DNA of 64,000 bases. Origin: Pleodorina starrii. Its lineage: Eukaryota > Chlorophyta > Chlorophyceae > Chlamydomonadales > Volvocaceae. A model generated the notes under the pieces. The model saw only the letters and a list, made by a program, of their open reading frames with translations. It had not been told where the DNA came from and ran no database searches. The position numbers were made by a program, and so were the translations under genes. Location: the NCBI GenBank assembly GCA_030267565.1, contig BRXU01000026.1:558001-622000 (forward strand). The letters are read 5' to 3'. Shown piece after piece: positions 46,050 to 57,200 of this stretch (within the stretch, counting starts at the first letter, position 1; the number at the start of each line of letters is the position of its first letter).

Positions 46050-46925
46050 TAGGATGCGGGGTGGGAATACCAGTATTGAGTGGACATGAGCCAACCTGTT
46101 CAGCCGGACGGACGTACATTCCGTGCCGCCTTTTGGCTACATCTCAACGTGACAGACGGCCACCACTTCGTTCACGGGGACCACTCGCCGGGCAGGGCCG
46201 AAGCCCCACCAGCCCCACCAGCTGAATCGGTTCGATCTCGAACTAACCCCTCGCGGTAGGGTAGGTGAAACTGCCCGAAACCACGTCGTCAGAGCCACAT
46301 AGGCGCTTCCGCTTAGGCAGCGGGTATCCAGCGGTAGGTTCTACCCAAGTCCCTAGCGCTCATCTCCACCCGTACGGATTGAACTGGGCCCCACCCTTTT
46401 TCCGGCTTCAAGGAAGCCGACACCAACTTCTTGTCCCACATCCCAACGACCGGAAAAGTTATGTTCAACCAAACAAGCTCTTTTTAGGCTACAGAGACTT
46501 GCTTTGACTAGATCCGGCAAAGGGAGGACCGTCGACAAACTTGAAGCGGCATCCCGCGCTCATGAGGGTACCCACGGGGGTCAGATAGATTCCCGGGGTG
46601 CGTCCTCCTGAGGCTGCACCGCCCTTCCAGTTGTCCTACTTCATGGTTCATGTAATTACGAGAAGCGCTAGTATTCATAGGTGCAGACTTATGGGCTGAG
46701 CATAAAGCCACCCAGGTTGAGTGATCCGGCCAGTCACTAGGTAATTATGCTTACCCTGTGATCGGAGTTCAAGACTCCGCTGCAACGGTTACCGTACGCA
46801 GCTTCGGCTAGCTAGTGATGCTTACTCGCATCCTCAAGACCGCCCCAATCCACTGCGTTTCAACATCAATCATCTACGGTAGCAAGACTCAGAAGGGAAG
46901 TCCTTATACGCTTGCTACAGGGACC
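46050..46925. other. 0.9-kb insert of unknown, possibly organellar origin
   Basis: Similarity to the first locus stops near 45950-46050 and resumes near 46930 (matching about 22180). The sequence between is unlike anything else in the window: balanced composition, many short stem-like segments (for example CCGCTTAGGCAGCGG and GGCTTCAAGGAAGCC), and no long frame. The texture resembles structured organellar or group II intron-like DNA, but I could not identify a domain V or a protein. No function is claimed. Confidence 0.3.
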
Positions 46926-47263
46926 GGCGGCGGTTAGCCAGGCGTGCGCCATCAAGGTCAAGAGCAATGCACACGTGCATGTGCAGCTTTCGCGGAACTG
47001 CTACCGGTATTTCGCAATTCACAGTGCAGTGCAGTGCACCCCCCGGGCCCATGCATCACCCCACCATGCCTGACCACTGCGCGCGGCCCCGGGACAAGAT
47101 CGGCCTCGGTTACTTTTACGCGAGGGGACACGGCAACGACGTTTTGAAACAGCGTGCCCAATCAACTCGCCCCCTATGCCCCATGTCTTTGATGTTCGCA
47201 CCGCCAGGGACCCCTCCCCCATCGATGCGGTTTCACTTCTATAACTTTGTTACTATAATTATT

Positions 47264-47340
47264 ATTACGAAGTGTCTGAGAGTTAGGGCACAGAAATTGT
47301 AATCGCACGGTTGCATGTTCGATCCCGACCTTCACAGAAC
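47264..47340 (+). mobile_element. tRNA-like SINE head
   Basis: An A-box-like stretch (GTGTCTGAGAGTTAGGGC, 47272-47289) is followed about 30 bases later by a B box, GTTCGATCC (47317-47325), in a T-arm context (GGTTGCATGTTCGATCCCGACC). The spacing fits the 5' head of a tRNA-derived SINE. The 3' extent is not clear; it may run to about 47670. It does not fold as a complete functional tRNA. Confidence 0.4.
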
Positions 47341-47679
47341 GATGGCTGGGTGCCCAATGGGCGGGGGCCCTGGTGTTGGACGAACCGCAAATGATTGCAT
47401 GGCTCTATAGCAATATCCCATTCCCCTCGCTGCACGAGAAAAACTCAGCACGGTTGACTGTTCAATAATGACGTGTCCTGGCATATCTGGGAAGAATGCG
47501 TGCGGGTACATAGATGTGATCCGAGTGAGAAGGAGCCCAGGCTGCCCGGAGGGGTGGGTAAAGCTACCCATCCATGTCAAGAATGTGGTCACCGCGGTAG
47601 TGGTCGGTACCCGCTGAAGAGGCATCAGTCTGCTCCCTTAGCACACGTAAGGGCTTACGGTCCAGCGTAAACTTTCCCT

Positions 47680-48200
47680 TGTCTTTTTTCCTTTTCCCTC
47701 ACCAAAGTACCGTACTGACGCTTATGTTTTTATAGCCTAATTTTTTAGCGTCTTGAAAAGTTTGGAGAATATATTTTTAGAGCTTAATGTTTTTAGGCAA
47801 CTCAGGAGAGTTTTCGAACGAATCCTAACTTTTTAGCAAGCTTCGCAGAAGCATGTAACTTTTTAGTGAGCTCAATTACGAGTGCATTACGTCTGGTTGT
47901 GCGCTTGTTATTAAAGCACATGGAAGCGCATCGTCGCTATTAAACTTGTTTGCGATGCCGTACAGCACAAACCCGCCCAGACACCCGAGCGCCTCCTGCA
48001 CTCCTCGACACCGCACATCCACCCGCCCCACACGTCCTGTCGAGCGCGCCCTGATCTTTTTAGCGGGATTGGAATTACTCCATAAAAAACTTTTCAGGAA
48101 ACTGGAGCAATTTCCAGGAAACTCCTAATTATTTTAGGGAACCTCGCACAATTTCCGTGGACGGGTTTTATGCACCCAGATAATTATATAATTAATAGAA
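47680..48200 (+). repeat. AT-rich segment with recurring TTTTTAG motifs
   Basis: (T)TTTTAG recurs at irregular spacings of roughly 25-60 bases (near 47745, 47777, 47790, 47830, 47860, 48058), often followed by AGCTT, GAGCTC or CAAGCTT. The segment is strikingly AT-rich for this locus and is absent from the matching intron of the first locus. It holds no supported gene. Confidence 0.4.
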
Positions 48201-48259
48201 ACATTAGCGTCAGTACGGTACTGCATTCCTACTCGGGCTGCGCCGATTCGCAAACGCAC

Positions 48260-51200
48260 CTGCGCTGTGGTCTCCGCCACCTGTTCCGCCAGTTTGGCCC
48301 TCTCAGCGTTGGCCGCAGCCAGCGCAGCGCGCAGCTCCTCCGCCTGCAGATGAGTGCCAGGTGAGTGGTGTACGAATTGTGTACGTGAATGTCGCACGAA
48401 GGATTGGGTTGGTTGGCGGCTCATGGAACTATCTTCCGGCGACAGAGCTTCGTGAGTGAAGATTCTGCACCGTTCCACACCTGCGGCGTCCTGGTGTGCC
48501 AGACCGCCAACGGGCGTGTGCATCAGCGCCACGCTTTCCTCACAGGGAAGAACGCGCGATCTGCGCTGACTGATGGCGGCGACAGAGGTCACCGTGCACC
48601 GCATAGTAACGCACCGCACAGCTTACCCCTAAATAACCCCCAGCTTAGCCCCAAACAACCGAAACCTAGGCCATAACCAAAAGCTCAAGTAGCTGCAGGT
48701 CACGCAGGACACAGCAACCTCATGCAGCAGCCATGGCGCCCCCACCAACGGCACTCTCTCCCGGCCTCCCCATCCGGCTCACTTCGGCAATCTGCGACCG
48801 CATCTCCTCATCTCGCGCCACGGCCTCCACCAGATCCCGCGTCACCGCGTCCGCCTCGTCTTGCCGCCGCCCCTCCTCCAGCTGACGCACCTGCGCCGCC
48901 AGATCCGCGCAGCGGCCCGCCTCCGCCGCCAGGGCCGCGACCGCCGCCACGCGCTCCGCATCCAGCTCTGTGCACAGCCCCGCCAGCTTGCCGACGTCGT
49001 CCTTGAGCGCCTCACGCTGTTCGCCAAGCTCCCTGGCGCGCTGTTGGGACGGAGCCAACGGAGCCAGCGTCGCGGCAGGTGACCCCCGAAGCCCCAATTC
49101 CGGTTGAGGACGAAGGCAGGGAAGAGGACACGGGCACGGAGCAGGAGCGCTTGCATACTACATACACGCTGCTACGCCGGTGGGAGGGAACGAGCGGCTA
49201 CATGATGCAACGTGCTAGGGCGCCGGCGTAGTTTGGCTACCAAGTTATCATTTGTTGGAAGGGCTACTCGCGCAAAACGACAGCTTGTAGTGAAGGCTCC
49301 TGGCCGAAGCTGGAGATGCGGCAGACATGGTTGACCTCCGACATGGTTGACCTCCGGTTCTCCTCACTGGAATAAGAAGAAAGGAGAGGCAAGGCGTAGC
49401 CAGCTCGCTGCGCACCTGCTCCAGCCGGCGGCACTCCTCCGCCACGTGCTCCAGGTCCCTGGACAACTCCTCCGTCTGGGCCTGCGGAGCGGCAGAGAGC
49501 GCAAGGCAGCGCCACGAATCGCAGCACGTCAAGCAGCGACTTGGCACTGGCACTAAACAACCCTGGGACGCATGGTTGCCAGTTGGTCCTCAAACCTCAA
49601 CCTCAATACAGGTTGCGGAAGCACCCCGACAAACCAGCATGATTCGCCAGGCACCCGCGCTCACCTCCAGGGCACCACAGCGCTCGTTCCGCTCGCCCAG
49701 GAGGTCCTCCAGCCTCTCCACAAGGCTGCGGCGACAGTGGGCAGCAAATGTGTGGTGGTTGCGGCGCTGGGAGCCACGAATGCGAGACACGTTGCACGCG
49801 CCAGCGTGGAAGCACAGACGCCTTTTGCCCCCATTCGGCAAAAGCTGACAGGCCTGCACAAGCTAGGGTTGTGCAGCCCGACACGACACTGCAACGGCAG
49901 GCAGGACCGCCACAAACAAGCCACGGGTAAAACATGCGCCAACATCGCGCAGGACCCCATGACCTTCGTCACATCCCCGGATTTGTGCCACCCGACGCCC
50001 TGCCCGGATTCCTCAGCCAGACCCACCGCCCACCTGCAAACCTCCCCCAGGCCGCCACCCAGGCCCCGAAGGCGCCGGGTTTGACGCTCCAGCTCGTTCT
50101 GCACGACAGTCCATTTTCGAGGCAGTCAGGAATCTGACCCTGTCCGATAACGACCAAGGGCATAGTGTAACAACAAAGGAACGAGCAGGCGGCCGATCCA
50201 ATCCCAGGAAAGGCATCAACGGGCGCGGCCGCCCAGAGTGTCCAAAACACAAATCGCCAATGAAGACCGGCTGTGCCCCCGTCGCGCGACCGCATGCCCC
50301 GAAGGCCTTAGGGCAGGTTAGACACTGCGGCGTGCAACGGCAACGGCAACGGCGACATCGACGGCGCGGACTCACCACTGTGAGCTGGAGAGTCGACACC
50401 TGGCGCTGGTGCTCCGCCGACGCGTTGGTGAGCTGGTCCCTCACACGCCGCAGCTCCTCCTGCAGGCAGTAACACAGGGCGGCAAGACAGGGCAACAACC
50501 ACCAGGGCGTGTGGGGACAGCGTATGCCAGCCTGGAGCGACAGACCGGTGCGTTGGGGGATGACACCTTTCCCGCAACGAGGCGCCGATGCACACGACAG
50601 GGCACGGATCGGGGCAAGCTCCAGTATCCCCCACAACCCAATGAATCTACCTGCAAGTTCTGGCATGTCTCCACGAGCTGGTCGCGGTCGGTCTGCGGGA
50701 GTAGGGCACCCGGCACGGAGCAGCTGAGAGGCCTGATGTACTCGGGCAAGACACCGTCTGGAGGCCTCCTCGCATCCGAGTCATTATTTCCCCCCCTCTT
50801 CGTCTCTCCATTGCGGTCCGTTCCACTTGGAGGGCCGTGGAGCTTTACACAATGGGCTGGAAGAAAACTGCTAACTAGTAGCTGTGGTCCCAGGCTAGGT
50901 CAGGGCATGATAGCTCGCAGTGAGGCAACACAACAATAGCCCGTTTAATTAACCCATTTCTCCGTCCTGCTTCTCTGCTTCTCCCACGAAGCGTCCAGAA
51001 GCGCCCCCTACCCTCAAAGCCGTGATGTTCGCCATCTCGCGGTTGTGCTCCTCGAGCGCCATCTGCAGCTGCCGCTGCAATTCGGCGGCGAACTCAGCTC
51101 GCAACTGCGCCACTGTTGCCTGCGCTGTAGCGTCGACTGCCGCCGCGTCCGCTGCCATCCTGCGCTGCTGTGCCCTCTCTCGTTGCCTCAACACTGCCAG

Positions 51201-54200
51201 CTGCTCATTCAGTACGCGGCACTCCTCCTGAAGCCTGGCGAGGTTATTATTGGCCGACCGGGACTCTTCCTCCCGCGCCTGCAGCTGCGCCTGCTTGGCA
51301 TCGAGCTCCTCCGTCAGTTGCACCGCCTGCCCCTGCACCTGCTGCAGCTGCTGGCGGAGGTCTGCCGCATCAGCCTCAAGCTGCACGGCGCCGTCCCGCG
51401 AAGTCTGCAGCTCCGCACGCAAGTTGGCCACCATGACCTCGAATCGCGCCACCTGGCTGCGAGCCTGCGGTGCAAGTCCCAATGAGCACACACGGTGTAC
51501 CCGCAGAAAAACAAGCGTGCATATTGTGTTGCCATTGCTGGGCCAGTAACGTAAGCAAGAGCAGTATGTGGTCCGCCGATAGCGATTTGCGCCATTTGCC
51601 ACACACGATGGGGTGGCACGAGAGGGATCAAGGCGGCAAGTGAGGAATCAACACGGCTTTAAATTCTAAACGGCCGCAGCTACAGGCGGATTGAACTGAG
51701 AGGCTTTATGTACTCGAGCAAGACCCCGAGCATCCGAGTCATTTCCACCCCTTCTTCGTCTCCCCGTCGCGGTATCTTCTTTGATTCCCTCTACAACCTG
51801 CGCACCTGGGCCTCGTCGGCGTCCTGCTGGAGGCGTGTGTTCTCACGGGATAAGTTCTCCAAGTCCGCCTGCCGCCAGAAATGCAGGGTGCGGGTGGGAG
51901 CTCAGCTAGGATTACCACCCAAAGGCCCCAGCATAGTCCACTACATTATCGGTCCTACCTACCGAGGCAACCGACATCGCAGCTGAGGCCCATCAAGCGG
52001 GACCCAGCCCTGACGAAGCAAATCGGGCATGCCCGTTGCACTTGCTTGGAGGGCCGTGGAGCTTTGCTCAACGGGCCGAGCACTACTGGAAACATAACTG
52101 CTAGCTAGTAGATAGCTGTGGTCCCAGGCCAGGTCAGGACATGGTAGCTCATGGCAGGGTGAGGCATCGCAACAATGAAACAAAAGTATACCGCATGCAG
52201 TATTGCAGGGCTAAACCCGTTGCTCCTGCTTCTCTGCTTCTCCGACGAAGCGCCCCGTAGCCCCCCCTACCCTCAAAGCCGTGATGTTCGCCACTTGAGC
52301 TGCCATCTCACGGTCGTGCTCCTCAAGCGCCATCTGCAGCTGCCGCTGCAAGTCGGCGGCGAACTCAACTCGTGCCTGCGCCACCGCCGCCTGCACCGTG
52401 GCATCGGCTGCTGCTGCATCCGCTGCCATCCTGTGCTGTTGTGCCCTCTCCCGTTGCCTCAACACTGCCAGCTGCTCATTCAGTACGCGGCACTCCTCCT
52501 GGAGCCTGGCGAGGTTATTATTGGCCGACCGGGACTCTTCCTCCCGCGCCTGCAGCTGCGCCTGCTTGGCATCGAGCTCCTCCGTCAGTTGCACCGCCAG
52601 CCCCTGCACCTGCTGCAGCTGCTGGCGGAGGTCTGCCGCATCAGCCTCGACCTGCGCGGCGCCTTCCCGCGAAGGCTGCAGCTCCGCACGCAAGTTGGCC
52701 TCCATGGCCTCGAATCGCGCCTGCGATGCAAGTCCCAATGAGCACACGCGACGCGTCCAAAAACAAAAACAAGCGCGGGGAAAGGAACGGTCATGTATGG
52801 CTTCGCCCGGCTGGGCCAGGCAGCGAGAGCAGCATGTGTTCCGCCCATAGCGATCTGCGTGATTCTCCACGCACGATGGGCGGGCGGCACGAGAGGGATC
52901 GGGGCGGCAAGTGAGGGATCAACACGGCTCGGCTCCAAGTCCTTAATAACCGCAGCTACCAACAGGCGGATTGAGAGGCCTGATGTACTCGGGCAAGACC
53001 CCGTCTGGAGCCCTCCTCGCAACCGAATCACTCCCCCTCCCTCTCCGTCTCCCCGTCGCGGTATCTTCTTTGATTCCGTCCCCAACCTGCGCACCTGGGC
53101 CTCGTTGGCGCCCTGCTGGAGGCGCGAGTTCTCACGGGATAAGTTCTCCAAGTCCGCCTGCCGCCAGAAATGCAGGGTGCGGGTGGGAGCTCAGCTAGGA
53201 TTACCACCCAAAGGCCCCAGCATAGTCCACTACATTATTGGTCCTACCTACCGAGGCAACCGACCTCACAGCTGAGGCCCATCAAGCTGGACCCAGCTCT
53301 GACGAAACAATTTGGCCATGCCCATTCTACTTGCTTGGAGGGCCCTGGAGCTGTGCACAACGAGCCGAGCATTACTGGAAACAAACTGCTAGCTAGTTGC
53401 TGCGGCCCCAGGCCAGGTCAGGGCACGCATGGTAGCTCGCGGTGAGGCAACACAACAATAGCCCTCGTAATAATCCCAATTCTCCTGCTTCTCTGCTTCG
53501 CTCTCCCACGAAGCGTCCCGTAGCGCCCCCTACCCTCAAAGCCGTGATGTTCGCCACTTGAGCTGCCATCTCACGGTCGTGCCCCTCCTGCGCCATCTGC
53601 AGCTGCCGCCGCAGCTCGGTGGCGAACTCAACCCGCGCTTGCGCCACCGTCGCCTGCGCCGCAGCATTGACTGCCGCCGCGTCCGCTGCCATCCTGTGCT
53701 GTTGTGCCCTCTCCCGTTGCCTCAACACTGCCAGTTGCTCATTCAGTACGCGGCACTCCTCCTGGAGCCTGGCGAGGTTGTTATTGGCCGACCGGGACTC
53801 TTCCTCCCGTGCCTGCAGCTGCACCTGCTTGGCGTCGAGTTCGTCCGTGAGTTGCACCGCCTGCCCCTGCACCTGCTGCAGCTGCTGGCGGAGGTCTGCC
53901 GCATCAGCCTCAAGCTGCACGGCGCCGTCCCGCATAGTCTGCAGCTCCGCACGCAAGTTGGCCACCATGACCTCGAATCGCGCCACCTGGCTGCGAGCCT
54001 GCGGTGCAAGTCCCAATGAGCACACACGGTATACCCGCAGAAATAAGTGCGGAGGAAGGAACGGTTATTTAAGGTATGACGTCACAATTATTGCTGGTCC
54101 AGGCATTGAAATATGTGTTAATGTCCGATTTGCACGATTTGCCACGCGCGATGGGGCGGCAAGAGAGGGATCGCGGAGGCAGTTGAGGGATCAACACGGC

Positions 54201-57200
54201 TCCATGTCCTTAATTGCCGCAGCTGCAGGTGGATTGAACTGAGAGGCCTGATGTACTAGATAGGGCAAGACCCCATCTGGGGCCCTCCTCGCATCCGAGT
54301 TATCCCCCCTCGCTCCCTCTCCGTTTTTCCGTTGCTGTCTCAATAGCTAGGTTCCTATATATAAGGAGTGTACCGATCGAAGGAACTGAGCACGGTTTGG
54401 TACGACACAGTACGGCTGACTGAAGCTTTGTTGCTCGCAAGAGCAACAACTTCGCTATGAGTGACCACGTACAAGCCTTACCTTTTAAAGTTTGTTTCTT
54501 AGTTCGAATTCCCATTTGTTCGCCTATTCCACGAGTGCAATTTTTCATTGGCAGGCGCAAAAAGTACGGTACAAGCAGCCTATTTTTCGTTCCTCGCGAT
54601 AAGCCTGGAGAGCGGCAGAGGCCCGCAGGTGAGATCTCGGCAGATAGAAACGAGGGCTATGGCTCGCCTTGCATGGGGCACCCACCGAAGCAGCACAAGC
54701 AGCCGCGCCATTAGAAGCAGAAAGATAGAGATGGGCGAGGTACACAGCAAGAGCTACGTACACCGGGACCAAGGATGACAGCATGGCCATGCATGACCAG
54801 CATGACCATGGTTGAGGTCCTGGACTCGAAGGACGAGGCTAACATGGCCCAGCTCATGAAGCTAATCAAGTCGCTGATGATCGATCAGGTGGAAAAAAGA
54901 ACGTTTTCAAGGGCGATCGTGTAACGAGCAAGCCGTAGCTAGTTGGCTGGTCGTTAATCGTTCGCTCGTTTGGTTATTGCGGGCAATACAATAGAGAAGA
55001 GTAACGGCTCATGCGCGTTACAAATCGACACCTGCGACGACATACGGTGCGCGGTCCATTATTACCTCAAGACCGCCGTTGCATAGCCACCATCTACCTC
55101 GAGGCGGCCGAAAAAAGTTACAACGCTACCGCCGCCATCCAACACCATCAACGAGTCGGTGCATGCGCACACTGAGAGTGGCCACAGTGGTGGCACGCAG
55201 CGGCGGCGACCGTCACGGCGAGCGGCGAGCGTGGCCACAAACGGGAACTCACGAGAGCTTGATTACAAGCGTGATGATTACAAGAACGATGCGACGTTAT
55301 ATGTTGAGAGCGGGCAGTCGAGCTGAGCTCAGAAGCCCCTGTTGATGATGGGTTACAGTCCGGGGAGAACCTGGTTGATTGGTGTGGTGCTTCAAACGGT
55401 CGGACACCATGGCCGTGTGCGTGGAGTTGTGGAGGTCCATGAATGGTGTTTCTCAATTAGCATACCGAGGCCCCTGGCGTTCAAGCACACCCAAGGGTTT
55501 CAGGCTCTGCTCATGGCAAGGAGGTTGGCCCTTAATTGACGCCAGGGCACGGGCAAGCACCCGGCGTGAAGCCAGAGTACAGCTCATCGTGTCAAGCACG
55601 CACGTGCACACGCTTGATTAATATAATCGACACACCTACCTAGGTGTCAACAATGAAGCATTCCGAGGTAGTAGAACCACTGAGCCGGCCGCCCTAGCAT
55701 TGATTCGTCGCGGTCAATGGTTAACTATGAAATCGAGCTTTTTGGGGCGGGGCGGTCCCAGCGTGAAGCGCCCTGGGGGGCCCCACCCCCTATCTAGGAT
55801 ATAGGGTTGCCCCTGTCCGTGTGTGGCTGGCTGCCTTGCTGGCTGCCTGGCTGAGTGATGACCAACCTTCTTCACTACTGCAGTGTAAATGGTCCGGTGT
55901 CAGACCACTTCTGTCCCGTGCCGAGCCTTGCCGATGGCTCGTTAAGCATATATAGTGGAAGTCAGCCGATAAGAGTACCAAACAATAGCTTAGTTCCGAA
56001 GTAGAGTACCAAGGTTGAGTACGGCATAGTATGGTTGACTAAAGCTTGACCGCTCGCGCTCTCTCCTCTCACAGTAGACAACACTCACTGTGAGTGACGA
56101 CTTTCCCTCCCTTGCTGCCCGAGCCTTCCTGGCTCGTGTCCCCACCCGTGGTCAATGCTCCCCCTCACGCCTTCAGTGCTTCTGGCGGCGGCATGCGTGG
56201 CAACGGCGGCCGTGTCAGCCGGCTGCCTGGCGTGGTGGCGGTTTTTTTCGGAGGGTTTGTGTCGGGCGGAGTTCTGTTGGGATGGTGTACATACAGGCGG
56301 CTGTGCTCGCGGGCCGAGATCAGCGCACGGGGCCATGGGCGGCAGGGGGTTGGACCTCCGCCGGGTGGGGGTTAGTTGCATCGGTGGGCTGGCTGCAGCT
56401 CGTGTGCGTTATTTCGCTGGCCGGGGTGGCGGTGGACTTTTCCACTTGCGGCCCCTGTTCCCGATTTACCCTCGCCGTGTTTGCCCTGGCTGGCTTTTTT
56501 GTCTCGCTCGGGAAGCCAGGAATGTTTGCTTTGGGCGCTGTGCGCCTCGTTTCATCCTTTTTCGGGCATCATCAAGTGGGGGCTTCGTTCCTTGGTGGTG
56601 GTGGTGGTGGTGGTGGTGGGTGGCGGCGCCGGGCCGTCGGTTGCACTCACTCGCGCACCACTGTGTGCATTCGGTTTGGTTGTCGTGTGTGCCAGTTGCG
56701 GCGCGCGCGGGTCTGGGCGGCCTGGGTGGGGGCCTACCCTTGCTGGTTGGCGCGCCTGTTGTCACGGACTTGGTTCTTTGGCACGGCGTGCTCCGGTGTG
56801 CTGCACTCGCTCACTTGCTGGTTGCGGGTGCTTGAGATCTCTGCAGCGTAAGTGGTCTGTTGTATGTCAGGCCACTTTTGTCCCGTTCCGAGCCTTGCCG
56901 ATGGATCGTTTCAGCGTACCGGACGTCGACAAATAAGAATGCCACTTCTTTGATTCCCTCCCCAACCTGCGCACCTGCTGGGCCTCGTCGGCGTCCTGCT
57001 GGAGGCGTGTGTTCTCACGGGATAAGTTCTCCAAGTCCGCCTGCCGCCAGAAATGCAGGGTGCGGGTGGGAGCTCAGCTGGGGTTACCACCCAAAGGCCC
57101 CAGCAAAGCCCACTACATTATCGGTCCTACCTACCGAGGCAACCGACATCGCAGCTGAGGCCCATCAAGCGGGACCCAGCCCTGACGACACAAAGCAGCC

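Larger units (their letters stand above)
54325..56946. mobile_element. Composite insertion in the exon array
   Basis: Intron sequence common to the other array units breaks near 54325 and resumes near 56946. The insert opens with a segment shared with 63290-63370 (GCACGGTTTGG.ACGACACAGTA), and contains the hairpin GTTGCTCGCAAGAGCAAC near 54430. It also has a partial R1 copy with its hairpin at 55741-55800 and a G/T-rich stretch with a GGT run (56150-56850). It looks like nested fragments of noncoding elements rather than one intact transposon. Confidence 0.45.

Noticed and set aside
46760..46830. Possible group II intron domain V (AGCCG...CGTACGGT on the minus strand)
   Set aside because: The segment between the two motifs is too short for a domain V hairpin and no GTGYG start or maturase frame was found.
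54545..54790. Minus-strand frame starting with a hydrophobic stretch, considered as a copy of the gene A membrane-anchor exon
   Set aside because: Similarity is limited to hydrophobic composition. The basic RRLKR and the following coiled coil are absent, and the frame lies in inserted DNA.
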